Of a stretch of DNA of 36,906 bases, positions 18,427 through 28,032 are shown piece after piece; positions within the stretch are counted from its first letter, which is position 1, and each line of letters begins with the position of its first letter. The position numbers were made by a program, and so were the translations under genes. Source of the DNA: Janthinobacterium sp. Lineage in GTDB: Bacteria > Pseudomonadota > Gammaproteobacteria > Burkholderiales > Burkholderiaceae_D. The notes under the pieces were generated by a model. It was given only the letters and a program-made list of their open reading frames with translations. It did not search any database and had not been told where the DNA came from. The stretch is taken from assembly GCA_025356595.1 (NCBI GenBank), contig JANXSQ010000284.1, forward strand, positions 1 through 36,906. The letters are read 5' to 3'.

Positions 18427-19716
18427 TCAGTCTTTGCCGCCGGGCGCCGGGCGCTTCAGCTTGACCACCTTGATGGCCTGGTTCTGCGTCTGGATCACCT
18501 CGACGACGCAGGCGCCGATCTTGACGCTGATGGGCGCCTCGGGGATGTCCTGCAGCAGTTCGAGCAGCAGGCCGTTGATGGTCTTCGGGCCGTCCAGGGG
18601 GAGGGCCAGGGCCAGGCGCTTGTTGATGTCGCGCAGGGCGGTGGCGCCCTCGAGCAGGCATTCGCCCTGTTCGTTCCAGGCGAAGAAATCGGCGCGCGCC
18701 GCGCCCGGCATGGAGGTGGTGAACTCGCCGATCATTTCCTCGATGATGTCGTCGAGCGTGACCAGGCCCTGCACCTCGCCGTACTCGTCGACGATGATGC
18801 CGAGGCGCTCGCGGTTTTCCTGGAAATATTGCAATTGCGTGAACACGCCGGTGTCCTGCGGGATGAAGTACGGCGCGCTGAGCAGGGCGCGGAAATGCTC
18901 GACCGTCAAATCCTCGTCCTGGTTGAGCAGGGCCATCGCCTTGCGCACGTGCAGAATCCCGACGATGCGGTTGATCTCGCCCTCGTAGACGGGCAGCTTG
19001 TTGTGGTAGCAGGTGGTCAGCTGGCGCTTGATCTCGTCGACCGGCTCGGCCAGGTTCAGGGCCTCGATCTGCGAGCGCGGCGTCATGATGTCCTCCACCG
19101 AGATGGTTTCCAGGTCGAACAGATTGAGCAGGATGCTCTTGTGCTTTTGCGGGATGAAATTGCCGCCCTCCAGCACCATCGAGCGCAATTCCTCGGGCGA
19201 CAGGCGGGCGTCGTGGATGTTGCCGCCGCGGCGGATGCGGAACAGCTTGAGCACCAGCGAGACGAACAGGTTGACGAACCAGATCACCGGCTTGGCGGCC
19301 GCCATCAGCGGCTTCAGCACGACGCTGGTGGGCAGGGCGATCTTTTCCGGATAGGTGGCGCCGATCACCTTCGGCGAAATCTCGGCGAAGACGATCAACA
19401 GGAAGGCCACCACGCCGGTCGAGATGGTGATGACGTTCTCGTCGTGGCCGAAGGTGGCGATGGCGATCGCGGTGACCAGGGCGGTGGCCATGGCGTTGAT
19501 CAGGGTGTTGGCGATGAGCACCAGCGAGAGCAGCTTGTCGGTGCGGTCGAGCAACCACAGCGTGGTCGCCGCGCGGCGGCTGCCGCGCTTGGCCAGATGG
19601 CGCAGGCGGTGGCGGTTGGCGGCCATCAGGGCCGTCTCGGCCATCGCGAAAAAGGCCGAACACAGTATCAGCAGGGCGAGCGCAAGCAGTTGCGCCCAAA
19701 ACGGCACGGTATCCAA
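18427..19716 (-). CDS. CNNM/CorC-type CBS-domain membrane protein (hemolysin-family)
   Basis: 429 aa. DUF21 transmembrane domain (about residues 1-150, 'LLALALLILCSAFFAMAETALMAANRHRLRHL'), then a CBS pair with 'SVEDIMTPRSQIEAL' and 'LPVYEGEINRIVGILHVRKA', then a CorC/HlyC C-terminal domain ('LGIIVDEYGEVQGLVTLDDIIEEMIG'). These proteins are linked to magnesium or cation efflux. The start chosen is a TTG at 19716 (LDTVPFWAQ), preceded by GGTGA and giving the usual family length. The frame remains open to an ATG at 19839, whose extension looks non-coding. The intergenic region to pilB (18249-18426) has no clear function. Confidence 0.9.
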   Translation of the reverse strand: MDTVPFWAQLLALALLILCSAFFAMAETALMAANRHRLRHLAKRGSRRAATTLWLLDRTDKLLSLVLIANTLINAMATALVTAIAIATFGHDENVITISTGVVAFLLIVFAEISPKVIGATYPEKIALPTSVVLKPLMAAAKPVIWFVNLFVSLVLKLFRIRRGGNIHDARLSPEELRSMVLEGGNFIPQKHKSILLNLFDLETISVEDIMTPRSQIEALNLAEPVDEIKRQLTTCYHNKLPVYEGEINRIVGILHVRKAMALLNQDEDLTVEHFRALLSAPYFIPQDTGVFTQLQYFQENRERLGIIVDEYGEVQGLVTLDDIIEEMIGEFTTSMPGAARADFFAWNEQGECLLEGATALRDINKRLALALPLDGPKTINGLLLELLQDIPEAPISVKIGACVVEVIQTQNQAIKVVKLKRPAPGGKD

Positions 19717-19858
19717 GGGGTCACCGTAAAGGAAGTTGCGTGGGAAACTGGTCGGCGCGCGCGGCGCCGTCCCAGAGCGGACTGGGCGCTCCAAGCGCGC
19801 TCCAAGAGCCTGCGATTCTAAGGCAAGCGCCGCCGCCACGCAAGTTGGCCGGCCGGAC

Positions 19859-21283
19859 TCAGGCTTTTCCCGCGCCGCCGACGCCGGCCGCGCCCCGGCT
19901 GATGCTTTCGCCGTCCGCGCGGCGCAGGGTCCAGAAACTCAGCGAGGAAACGATGGTCAGCGCCGCCAGCGTCAGGAAGGCGTGGTGCAGCGCGCCCGTC
20001 AGCGCCAGGCGCTCGCCCTGCGGCAGCCCGCCCAGATACCAGCCGGTGATCAGCGAGCCGCAGGCCAGGCCGAAGCTCATCGACAGTTGTTGCAGCGAGC
20101 TGGCGATGGTGCTGGCCATGCTGGAGTCGGCGCCGTCGACGTCGGCGTAGGCCAGGCTGTTCATGCTGGAGAATTGCAGGGAGTTGAAGAAGCCCAGGCA
20201 CAGGCTGAGCGCGACGATGGCCGCCAGCGGCGTGCCCGGTCCCACCTGCGCGTACATGGCGATGGTCAGGCCGATCAGGACGGTGTTGACGATCAGCACC
20301 TGGCGGTAGCCGTAGCGCGCCAGCACGCGCGCCGAGATGAACTTCATGCCCATCGCGGCGGCCGCCGAGGGCATCATCAGCAGGCCCGATTGCCAGGCCG
20401 GCAGGCCCAGGCCCAGCTGGTACAGCAGCGGCAGGAGGAAGGGCAGGCCGCCCACGCCGAGGCGGGTGACGAAGCCGCCCGCCACCGAGACGCGGAAAGT
20501 GCGGATGCGCAGCAGCGTCAGGCGCAGCAGCGGATGCGGCGCGTCGGCGGCGTGCCAGGCGTAGGCGGCCAGCAGGCCGACGGCGAGCAGCAGCAGCACG
20601 GCCGCCGAGGTCGGGTCGATCTGGTGCTCGCCGAACACTTCCAGCAACCAGGACAGCAGGGCCACGCCGGCGCCGAACAGCGCCAGACCGACCAGGTCGA
20701 GCGGGCGCTGTTGCTCGCTCCTGTAGTCGGGCATGTAGCGCTGCGCCAGCAGCAGCGCGGCCACGCCGACCGGCACGTTGACGAAGAAGATGTCGCGCCA
20801 GCTCAGCCAGTGCACGATCAGGCCGCCGACGGTGGGGCCGAGCAGGGGCCCGATCAGGGCCGGGATGATGACGAAGTTCATCGCCGCCAGCAGCTCGGCC
20901 TTCGGGAAGGTGCGGATGATGCTGATGCGCCCGACCGGCATCATCATCGCCGCGCCCATGCCCTGCAGGATGCGGGCGGCCACCAGCATGGGCGCGTTCT
21001 GCGCCAGGCCGCACAGGATGGAGGCGAGGGTGAAGATGGCGACGGCGCTGGAAAAGACCCGCCGCGTGCCGTAGCGGTCGGCCATCCAGCCGCTGACCGG
21101 GATGCACACGGCCAGGCTGAGGATGTAGCTGGTGACGACCGCCTTCAGGCTGAGCGGGGTGACGTGCAGGCTGGCGGCCATGCTGGGAATGGCGGTGTTG
21201 ACGATGGTGGAGTCGAGCTGCTCCATGAAGAGGGCGGTGGCGACCACCCAGGGCAGGTAGCTTTTGGTGGCGGGACGGATCAT
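19859..21283 (-). CDS. DHA2-type MFS multidrug exporter
   Basis: 474 aa from the ATG at 21283 (MIRPATKSYLPW). Fourteen predicted membrane helices and signature blocks of the DHA2 (EmrB/QacA-type) proton antiporters are visible: 'ALFMEQLDSTIVNTAIPSMAASL' in helix 1, 'GWMADRYGTRRVFS' (motif A), 'RILQGMGAAMMMPVGR' (motif B) and 'ALIGPLLGPTVGG' (motif C). It likely exports drugs or other hydrophobic compounds from the cytoplasm. No regulator or adaptor gene is adjacent, which is unusual for EmrAB-type pumps. It is divergent from the PhoD-type gene. Confidence 0.9.
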   Translation of the reverse strand: MIRPATKSYLPWVVATALFMEQLDSTIVNTAIPSMAASLHVTPLSLKAVVTSYILSLAVCIPVSGWMADRYGTRRVFSSAVAIFTLASILCGLAQNAPMLVAARILQGMGAAMMMPVGRISIIRTFPKAELLAAMNFVIIPALIGPLLGPTVGGLIVHWLSWRDIFFVNVPVGVAALLLAQRYMPDYRSEQQRPLDLVGLALFGAGVALLSWLLEVFGEHQIDPTSAAVLLLLAVGLLAAYAWHAADAPHPLLRLTLLRIRTFRVSVAGGFVTRLGVGGLPFLLPLLYQLGLGLPAWQSGLLMMPSAAAAMGMKFISARVLARYGYRQVLIVNTVLIGLTIAMYAQVGPGTPLAAIVALSLCLGFFNSLQFSSMNSLAYADVDGADSSMASTIASSLQQLSMSFGLACGSLITGWYLGGLPQGERLALTGALHHAFLTLAALTIVSSLSFWTLRRADGESISRGAAGVGGAGKA

Positions 21284-21392
21284 CGGGAACGGGAGCCTGA
21301 GCGGCGCCGGGGCGGATGCCGGCGCCATCGCCAGCGATTGTCACATAAATCGCCGCGCGCCGCTGCCGGCGCCCCTGTCGCATTCCGGCCAC

Positions 21393-21426
21393 AGGTCATC
21401 GTGGCGTCATCTGGGCCGGGTAAGTT
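21393..21426 (+). promoter_or_regulatory. Pho-box-like site and -10 before the PhoD gene
   Basis: Two GTCAT repeats at an exact 11-bp period (AGGTCAT 21393-21399, then GCGTCAT 21404-21410) resemble the CTGTCAT-N4-CTGTCAT PhoB box, each matching five of seven bases. A -10-like TAAGTT begins at 21421, ten bases after the second repeat, the geometry of PhoB-activated promoters. The downstream gene is a PhoD-type phosphatase. Single repeats of this kind are common by chance, so this is a candidate only. Confidence 0.3.
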
Positions 21427-21455
21427 GGCCCTATCGGCATCGTGGAGCGGAGTTC

Positions 21456-23198
21456 ATGCATATGAAATCGATTTTTCCAGCGCAGACCGGACAGGAGCCG
21501 GCGCCGCCGCCGCGGCGCCAATTCATGCGCCAGGCCTGTTCCACGGCCCTGCTGGGCGCCACGGCGCTGGGCGCGGCCGGCTGCGGCACCGCCGGCCTGC
21601 TGGGCGAACACGAGGCCAGCTTCCAGCACGGCGTGGCCAGCGGCGACCCGCTGCTCGACCGCGTCGTGCTGTGGACGCGCCTGACGCCGCGCCAGGCGCT
21701 GGAGTCGCGCGAGGTGGCCGTGCAGTGGCAGATCGCCGCCGACGCCGGGATGCGCCAGGTGCTCGGCGGCGGCAGCGTCACCACCGGCCCCGAGCAGGAC
21801 TACACGGTGAAGGTGGACGCCGCCGGCCTGCAGCCCGGCCAGGTGTATTTCTACCGCTTCAGCAGCGCCGGCGTGCACTCGCCGGTGGGCCGCACCAAGA
21901 CGCTGCCGAAGGCCGACGTGCGCCAGGTGCGCCTGGCCGTGTTTTCCTGCGCGAACTACCCGGCCGGCTATTTCAACGTCTACGCCGACGCCGCCAGGCA
22001 GGACGACCTGGACGCGGCGCTGCACATCGGCGACTACATCTACGAGTACGAGAGCACCGGCTACGCCTGCGCCAACGCGGTCGCGCTGGGGCGCGTCTCG
22101 GAGCCGCGCGAGCTGCTGCTGGTGCTGGCCGACTACCGGCGCCGCTACGCCCAGTACCGCTCCGACCCGGACCTGCAGGCCCTGCACGCCAGCCTGCCCT
22201 TTATCACCGTCTGGGACGACCACGAGATCGCCGACGATACCTGGCGCGACGGTTCGCTGGACCATAAAAGCAGCCGCCACGGCCCGTTCTCGCTGCGCAA
22301 GGCGGCGGCCGTGCGCGCCTATCACGAGTGGTTGCCGATCCGCGCCCCGGAGCCGCAGCGGCCGGAGAAGATCTACCGCTCCTTCGACTTCGGCCGCCTG
22401 CTGTCGCTGCACATGCTCGACACCCGCCTGATCGGCCGCGACCAGCAGTTGATGCTGTCCTCCTACTACGACGAGGACGAGGATTTCGACGCCGAGAAAT
22501 ACCGCCAGGACCTGGCCTCGCCGCGCCGCCAGATGATGGGGCGCGAGCAGATGGCGTGGTTGGAAAAGCAGGTGGCCGGCTCGCGCGCGCGCTGGCAGGT
22601 GCTGGGGCAGCAGGTGCTGATGGCGCGCATGGAGTATCCGGCGCCGGTCCTGCAGTCGGAGATCAGTTGCGCCGACTATGTGGCGCTGAAGCTGCGCGCG
22701 CAAAGCGATCCGGCCGGCGTCAGCGCCAAGGAGTTGGCCTGCCTGGCCGAGCCGACGCTGCCCTGCTACCTCGATTCCTGGGACGGCTACCAGCACGAGC
22801 GCGAAGAACTGTTCGCCCTCATGCGCCGCCACGGCAAGAACATGGTGGTGCTGGCCGGCGACACGCACAACGCCTGGGCCAGCGATCTGCACGACGGCGA
22901 GGGGCGCCAGGTCGGCGTCGAATTCGCCACCTCCTCGGTGTCCTCGCCGGGCATGGAGGGCGCCTACCCGAAGCGCACGCCGGACCAGGTGGCGCAGATG
23001 ATGCAGCAGTTGATCGCGCCGCTGTACTACGCCCAGACCAGCAAGCGCGGCTACATGATCGTCAGCGCCAGCATGGAGGAAGTGCGCTGCGACTGGCGCT
23101 TCGTCGACACGGTGCACAGCCGCCATTTCAGCGCCGCGACCGAGCGCAGCCTGCGCACCCTGCCGGGCGCCGGCAACCGTAAAATCGTCGAGTGCTGA
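21456..23198 (+). CDS. phoD: PhoD-type alkaline phosphatase / phosphodiesterase
   Basis: 580 aa from the ATG at 21456 (GGAG three bases upstream; an ATG at 21462 is equally possible). The N-terminus carries a twin-arginine signal (RRQFMRQ, Arg20-Arg21) and a hydrophobic stretch with a weak lipobox at Cys43. It should be exported folded to the periplasm, perhaps as a lipoprotein. The PhoD_N domain (about 50-150) precedes the metallophosphatase core with 'LHIGDYIYEYES', 'TVWDDHEIADDTW' and 'VVLAGDTHNAWASDL'. It releases phosphate from phosphomono- or diesters, using Ca/Fe in known homologues. Convergent to cobQ with only 16 bp between stops. Confidence 0.92.
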   Translation: MHMKSIFPAQTGQEPAPPPRRQFMRQACSTALLGATALGAAGCGTAGLLGEHEASFQHGVASGDPLLDRVVLWTRLTPRQALESREVAVQWQIAADAGMRQVLGGGSVTTGPEQDYTVKVDAAGLQPGQVYFYRFSSAGVHSPVGRTKTLPKADVRQVRLAVFSCANYPAGYFNVYADAARQDDLDAALHIGDYIYEYESTGYACANAVALGRVSEPRELLLVLADYRRRYAQYRSDPDLQALHASLPFITVWDDHEIADDTWRDGSLDHKSSRHGPFSLRKAAAVRAYHEWLPIRAPEPQRPEKIYRSFDFGRLLSLHMLDTRLIGRDQQLMLSSYYDEDEDFDAEKYRQDLASPRRQMMGREQMAWLEKQVAGSRARWQVLGQQVLMARMEYPAPVLQSEISCADYVALKLRAQSDPAGVSAKELACLAEPTLPCYLDSWDGYQHEREELFALMRRHGKNMVVLAGDTHNAWASDLHDGEGRQVGVEFATSSVSSPGMEGAYPKRTPDQVAQMMQQLIAPLYYAQTSKRGYMIVSASMEEVRCDWRFVDTVHSRHFSAATERSLRTLPGAGNRKIVEC

Positions 23199-23214
23199 GG
23201 ACGCGCCGCCGTTT

Positions 23215-24663
23215 TCAGGCGGCCGGAAGGCGCAGCAGCGCGTCCAGCAGCGGCCGGGTCGCCTCGGCGATGCGGTCCAGGCTCTCTTCGCGCAGCTGCG
23301 CCGTATCGACGCGCGCCTCTGATTCGAGTCCGGCCCAGCGCAGCAGCGCGGCGCAGGCTTGCGGCGTGTCGAACATGCCGTGCAAATAACTGCCGAGGAT
23401 CTGCCCGTCGGGCGAGCGCGCCCCTTCCGGCCGGCCGTCGATGCGGAAGGCCGGCAACTGCAGCGCCGCGCCGCTCGATGTGCCCATGTGGATCTCGTAG
23501 CCTGCGACGCCGGCGTCGGCGAAGTCGCACACGCCGCTGACCTGCTGCAGGCGCTTCTCGCGCGTCAGTTCGGTGCGCATGTCGAGCAGGCCGAGCGCCG
23601 CCGAGGAACCCGCCGCGCCCTCGACGCCGTGCGGGTCGTCGACGCCGCGCCCGAGCATCTGGAAGCCGCCGCAGATGCCGATCAGCTTGCCGCCGTAGCG
23701 CAGGTGCTTCGCCAGATGCGCGCCCCAGCCCTGCGCCAGCAGCCAGTCCAGGTCGCCGCGGGTGTTTTTACTGCCCGGCAGGATCACCAGCTCGGCCGGC
23801 GGAATCGCCTGGCCCTGCTGGATGAACTGCAGGTCGACGTCGGGATGGGCGCGCAGGGCGTCGAAGTCGGTGTGGTTGCTCATGCGCGGCAATTGCGGCA
23901 CGACGACGCGGAAGGCGCCGCGCGCCGCCTGGGTCGATTCGACGGCGTCCTCGGCGTCGAGGAACAGTCCCTGCAGATAGGGCAGCACGGCCAGCACCGG
24001 CTTGCCGGTCTGCCGCTCCAGCCATTCCAGGCCGGAGTCGAGCAGCGCGATGTCGCCGCGGAAGCGGTTGATGACGAAGCCGACGATGCGCGCCCGCTCG
24101 CTCTCGGAGAGGCAGGCCAGGGTGCCGATGATGTGCGCGAAGACGCCGCCGCGGTCGATGTCGGCCACCAGGATCACCGGGCAGTCGACCGCCTCGGCGA
24201 AACCCATGTTGGCGATGTCGCGCGCGCGCAGATTGACCTCGGCCGGGCTGCCGGCGCCTTCGACGATGATGGCCTCGTACTGCGCGCCGAGGCGGCGGTA
24301 GGATTCCAGCACCGCCTGCATGGCCTGCGCCTTGTAGTGCTGGTAGTCGCGCGCGCTCATGTCGGCGCGCACCTTGCCGTGGATGATGACCTGGGCGCCG
24401 GTTTCCGAGGATGGTTTCAGCAGCACCGGGTTCATGTCGGTGTGCGGCTGCAGGCCGGCGGCGACGGCCTGCAGCGCCTGGGCGCGGCCGATTTCGCCGC
24501 CGTCGGCGGTGACGGCGCTGTTCAGCGCCATGTTCTGCGGCTTGAACGGCACCACGCGCACGCCGCGCTGTTTCAGCAGGCGGCACAGGGCCGCCACCAC
24601 GGTGGTCTTGCCGGCGTCGGAGGTGGTGCCTTGCACCATCAGGGTGGCGTAGGGGAAGTCCAT
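23215..24663 (-). CDS. cobQ: Cobyric acid synthase CobQ (CbiP)
   Basis: 482 aa. It amidates adenosyl-cobyrinate a,c-diamide at positions b, d, e and g, using glutamine and ATP. The P-loop-like GTTSDAGKT (residues 12-20) and the class I glutamine amidotransferase Cys331 in [10 protein letters not shown] are intact, as is the HGMFD motif with its catalytic His. Blocks '[20 protein letters not shown]' and '[21 protein letters not shown]' are typical. Start at the ATG 8 bp after the btuF stop. It is the last gene of the B12 operon and faces phoD. Confidence 0.97.
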   Translation of the reverse strand: MDFPYATLMVQGTTSDAGKTTVVAALCRLLKQRGVRVVPFKPQNMALNSAVTADGGEIGRAQALQAVAAGLQPHTDMNPVLLKPSSETGAQVIIHGKVRADMSARDYQHYKAQAMQAVLESYRRLGAQYEAIIVEGAGSPAEVNLRARDIANMGFAEAVDCPVILVADIDRGGVFAHIIGTLACLSESERARIVGFVINRFRGDIALLDSGLEWLERQTGKPVLAVLPYLQGLFLDAEDAVESTQAARGAFRVVVPQLPRMSNHTDFDALRAHPDVDLQFIQQGQAIPPAELVILPGSKNTRGDLDWLLAQGWGAHLAKHLRYGGKLIGICGGFQMLGRGVDDPHGVEGAAGSSAALGLLDMRTELTREKRLQQVSGVCDFADAGVAGYEIHMGTSSGAALQLPAFRIDGRPEGARSPDGQILGSYLHGMFDTPQACAALLRWAGLESEARVDTAQLREESLDRIAEATRPLLDALLRLPAA

Positions 24664-24671
24664 CGCTGCGC

Positions 24672-25550
24672 TCAGTTCTTGCGGTGGCGGCGCGCCAGCT
24701 CGAGCTTTTCGCACAGGGCGGCGGCGCCGGGGATCATGCGCGGGCCGGCGCGGTTGAGCAGGTTGACGTCGAGGGCGAACAGATTGTTGCGGCGCACCGC
24801 CGTCATCGAGGGGTACTGGCGCCACATGGTGACGCCGCCGGCCGAGACGGTTTGCTCGGCGCTGCCGACGATGGCTTCCGGGTCTTCCTGCAGCACCGCT
24901 TCCGGGCTGACCATGGGCGCGGTGGTTTTCTGCGCGGCGAAGATGTTCACGCCGCCGCACAGGCGGATCGCGTCGCTGACGATGTGCGCGCCGTTCAGGG
25001 TGTACAGGGGCTTGTCCCAGACCTGGTAGAACAGGCGCACCGGCGCGCGCCCGGCGTAGTTGGCCTTCAGCGCCGCGAGCTGCCGGCGCAGTTCGGCGGC
25101 GGCCGGCTCGGCCACGCTTTCGGTGCCCATCAGGCGGCCCAGTTGCTGCAGGTCGGTGGCGATGCCGTCCAGCGTTTTCGGCTCGCTATGGAACATCGGG
25201 ATGCCGAGTTTGCTCAACATCTCGATCTGGCGCGGCGCCGCGCCGTGCAACCAGACCACCAGCAGGTCGGGCTTCATGGCGATGATGCGCTCGATGTCGA
25301 CCTCGCGGTTGTCGCCCACCAGCGGGATGCGCTTGGCCGCCTCGGGATAGTCGCTGTAGTTGACGGTGCCGACGATGCGCGCGCCGCCGCCGGCGGCGAA
25401 CAGCAGTTCGGTCACGTGCGGCGCCAGCGCCATGATGCGCTGCGCCGGTTTTTGCAGCGTCACGGTGTTGCCGTCGTCGTCGCGCGCGCTGACGGCGGCG
25501 CCGGCCTGGCCGGCCAGCAGGCAGGCCAGCAGGCAGAGTAGTTTATGCAT
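24672..25550 (-). CDS. btuF: Cobalamin-binding periplasmic protein BtuF
   Basis: 292 aa. A Sec signal peptide (cut near AGAAVSA) precedes a class III substrate-binding fold. '[39 protein letters not shown]' and '[17 protein letters not shown]' are the family's signature regions, with '[24 protein letters not shown]'. It captures corrinoids and hands them to BtuCD. Its ATG lies 8 bp inside the end of cobD. Its partner genes btuC and btuD are ~4.5 kb upstream in the same operon, an unusual split of an ABC importer. Confidence 0.9.
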   Translation of the reverse strand: MHKLLCLLACLLAGQAGAAVSARDDDGNTVTLQKPAQRIMALAPHVTELLFAAGGGARIVGTVNYSDYPEAAKRIPLVGDNREVDIERIIAMKPDLLVVWLHGAAPRQIEMLSKLGIPMFHSEPKTLDGIATDLQQLGRLMGTESVAEPAAAELRRQLAALKANYAGRAPVRLFYQVWDKPLYTLNGAHIVSDAIRLCGGVNIFAAQKTTAPMVSPEAVLQEDPEAIVGSAEQTVSAGGVTMWRQYPSMTAVRRNNLFALDVNLLNRAGPRMIPGAAALCEKLELARRHRKN

Positions 25551-26535
25551 GGGTGTCGCTCCATTCGTTCAAGGCCAGGGTCAGGCGCCGCCAGCCCGTT
25601 TCGTCGGGCGGCAGGCCGAGGCGGATGCCGCGCGCGGCGTGGCGGAACAGGCGCACCCAGATGCCGCGTTCGGCCATGTGCTGCCAGAATTGTTCGGCGC
25701 GCTCCTCCGGCCACCACTGGAACAGCGCGCTGCCGCTGGCGTCGATGCCGTGTTGCCGCAACAGCTCGCGCAGGCGCGCTCCGTCGGCCAGCAACTGGCG
25801 GCGCGTCGCGTCCTGCCAGTCGCGGTCGAGCAGGGCGGCGCGGGCGATCTGCTGCGCCGGGCCGTTGACGGTCCACGGCCCGAGCTGCTCGGCCAGCGCG
25901 CGCAGCAGCTCCGGATGGGCGGCCACGAAGCCCAGGCGCACGCCGGCCAGGCCGAAGAATTTGCCCACCGAGCGCAGCACGATCAGGCCGGCCCGGTCGC
26001 TGTGGGCGTCGACGCCGGCCTGCGGCGTGGTGTCGCCGAAGGCTTCGTCGACCACCAGCCAGCCGCCGCGCACGGCCAGTTGCCCGGCCCAGGCCAGCAG
26101 GCGTTCGGGCGCCACGCTGGCGCCGGTCGGATTGTTCGGATTGCAGACGACCATCACGTCGCAGTCGGCCACGGCGGCGTCCAGCTCCGCGTAGGGCACC
26201 TGGCGCATGCTGTGGCCGTGCAGGGCCCAGTGGTGCGCGTGTTCGGCGTAGGACGGCGCGGCGACCACCACGCGCGAGGGCGGGCGCAGGCGCGGCAAGG
26301 CCTGGATCGCGGCCTGCGTGCCGGCCACCGCCAGCATCAGCGGCGCGCCGTAATAGCCGGCGGCGGCGCCGGCCAGCGCCGCATCGGCCTCCGGCAGGCG
26401 GTGCCAGGCGTTGCCGGCCAGCGCGGGCGCCGGATACCAGCGCGGGTTGATGCCGGTCGACAGGTCGAGCCAGTCTTCCGGCGCGCGGCCGAAGCGCAGC
26501 GCGGCGTCGCGCAGATTGCCGCCGTGTTCAAGCAT
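25543..26535 (-). CDS. cobD: Threonine-phosphate decarboxylase (CobD; CobC in Pseudomonas naming)
   Basis: 330 aa. This PLP enzyme makes (R)-1-amino-2-propanol O-2-phosphate, the linker of the B12 nucleotide loop. Fold type I aminotransferase features are '[14 protein letters not shown]', 'CNPNNPTGA', 'VVDEAFGD' and the PLP Lys192 in [15 protein letters not shown]. The start ATG overlaps the cbiB end by 8 bp, and btuF overlaps its own end, so translation is coupled. Sequence identity is clear; the symbol depends on nomenclature. Confidence 0.93.
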   Translation of the reverse strand: MLEHGGNLRDAALRFGRAPEDWLDLSTGINPRWYPAPALAGNAWHRLPEADAALAGAAAGYYGAPLMLAVAGTQAAIQALPRLRPPSRVVVAAPSYAEHAHHWALHGHSMRQVPYAELDAAVADCDVMVVCNPNNPTGASVAPERLLAWAGQLAVRGGWLVVDEAFGDTTPQAGVDAHSDRAGLIVLRSVGKFFGLAGVRLGFVAAHPELLRALAEQLGPWTVNGPAQQIARAALLDRDWQDATRRQLLADGARLRELLRQHGIDASGSALFQWWPEERAEQFWQHMAERGIWVRLFRHAARGIRLGLPPDETGWRRLTLALNEWSDTHA

Positions 26536-27481
26536 GGGGACTCCCGAAGAGGTGATAAAGGGCGGCGGCCAGGGCGGCGCAGGCCAGCCACAAGGCCGTG
26601 CCGCGGGCCACCAGGCGCCAGGCGCGGCCGATGTCGGCCGCTTCGGCGCGCCGCCCGGCGCCCAGCGGCGGGCGCTGTTCGATGACGCCCTCGTAGCTGG
26701 CGGCGCCGCCCAGCGCCAGTCCCAGCGCGCCGGCGCCGGAGGCCATCACGGGGCCGGCGTTCGGGCTGCCCCAGGCGGGCGCCTGCTTGCGCCAGCAGCG
26801 CCAGGCGCGGCGCCGGTCGGCCGGCGCGCCGGCCAGCGCCACGTAGGACAGCGCGGTCAGGCGCGCCGGCAGGTAGTTGAGGGCGTCGTCGATGCGCGCG
26901 GCGCAGCAGCCGAACCAGTCGAAGCGCTCGTTGCGGTAGCCCCACATGGCGTCCAGGGTGTTCGCCAGCCGGAACAGCACGGCGCCGGGACCGCCGGCGA
27001 CGGCGAACCAGAAGAGGGTGCCGAAGACGGCGTCGTTGCCGTTTTCCAGCAACGATTCGGCGCTGGCCTTGGCCAGGTCGGCGGCGCCGGCGCCGGCCGT
27101 GTCGCGGCTGACGATGCGCGCAGTCAGCAGGCGCGCCGCGGCCAAGTCGCCCTCGGCCAGCGCGGCGGCGATCGGCAGATTGTGTTCGCGCAGGCTGCGC
27201 AGGCCGATGCAGAAGTACAGCAGCGCCGCGTGGGCGGCCAGTCCCAGCGCGCCGCAGCCCCAGGCCGCCAGCGCGGTCAGCGGCGCGACGGCCAGCGTCC
27301 AGGCCAGGGCGCCGCGGGCGAAGCGGCGGCCGCCCCGGTTGAGGCGGCGTTCCAGCGCGTTGGCCAGATTGCCGAAGCCGATCAGCGGATGCCAGCGGCG
27401 CACCTCGCCGAACAGCAGGTCGAGCAGCACGCCGGCCAGCAGCAGCGCGGCGACGGCGCCCGGCGACAGGCCGCTCAGCAT
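26528..27481 (-). CDS. cbiB: Adenosylcobinamide-phosphate synthase CbiB
   Basis: 317 aa. This polytopic membrane protein attaches aminopropanol phosphate to adenosylcobyric acid. Family features include '[30 protein letters not shown]', '[27 protein letters not shown]', and '[41 protein letters not shown]'. Its ATG (27481) overlaps the cobU stop by 7 bp. CobD (PLP enzyme) and CbiB substrates meet here, so the gene order follows the pathway. Confidence 0.95.
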   Translation of the reverse strand: MLSGLSPGAVAALLLAGVLLDLLFGEVRRWHPLIGFGNLANALERRLNRGGRRFARGALAWTLAVAPLTALAAWGCGALGLAAHAALLYFCIGLRSLREHNLPIAAALAEGDLAAARLLTARIVSRDTAGAGAADLAKASAESLLENGNDAVFGTLFWFAVAGGPGAVLFRLANTLDAMWGYRNERFDWFGCCAARIDDALNYLPARLTALSYVALAGAPADRRRAWRCWRKQAPAWGSPNAGPVMASGAGALGLALGGAASYEGVIEQRPPLGAGRRAEAADIGRAWRLVARGTALWLACAALAAALYHLFGSPHA

Positions 27482-28032
27482 GGCGCGCCCTTCAGGACCA
27501 GCGGCAGGCCGGCGGCGATCAGCACGGCGCGCTCGCAGGCGGCCGCGACGGCCTGGTTCAGGCGTCCCGCCTCGTCGCTGAAGGCGCGCGAAATGGCGCC
27601 GTAGGGCACGATGCCCATGCCGACCTCGTTCGACACCAGGACCAGGTCGCCGGCGACGTTGTCCAGCGCGTCGAGGAAGTACTGGCGCTGCTGGTGGAAG
27701 AGGGCGGGCAGGGCGATGTCGCCGACGTCGGGATACTCGGCGGCGCCGGAAAACATCAGGTTCGACAACCACAGCGTCAGGCAGTCGACCAACACCAGGC
27801 GCTGCGGCGCGCAGTGGCGCAGCAGGGCCTCGCCGAGGGCCAGCGGTTCCTCGAGGGTGGTCCAGGCGGCCGGGCGGCGCTGGCGGTGGTGTCCGATGCG
27901 GGTGGCCATTTCGCCGTCGCCGGCGCGCGCGGTGGCGATGTAGAGCACCTCCTTGCCGGAGGCGAGGGCGAGTTGTTCCGCGTAGGCGCTCTTGCCGGAA
28001 CGGGCGCCGCCGAAGACCAGGGTGCGCGTCAT
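27475..28032 (-). CDS. cobU: Adenosylcobinamide kinase / guanylyltransferase CobU
   Basis: 185 aa. It phosphorylates adenosylcobinamide and then transfers GMP to give adenosyl-GDP-cobinamide. The P-loop GGARSGKS (residues 8-15) and the guanylylated His region ([10 protein letters not shown], His48/49) are present, plus '[13 protein letters not shown]' and '[32 protein letters not shown]'. ATG at 28032 overlaps the cobB stop (TCAT on plus), so translation is coupled. Full length for the family. Confidence 0.96.
   Translation of the reverse strand: MTRTLVFGGARSGKSAYAEQLALASGKEVLYIATARAGDGEMATRIGHHRQRRPAAWTTLEEPLALGEALLRHCAPQRLVLVDCLTLWLSNLMFSGAAEYPDVGDIALPALFHQQRQYFLDALDNVAGDLVLVSNEVGMGIVPYGAISRAFSDEAGRLNQAVAAACERAVLIAAGLPLVLKGAPC

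Noticed and set aside
23205-23223. Short hairpin GCCGCC / GGCGGC between phoD and cobQ as a bidirectional terminator
   Set aside because: The stem is only 6 bp and there is no T-run on either side, so it could be chance in GC-rich DNA.
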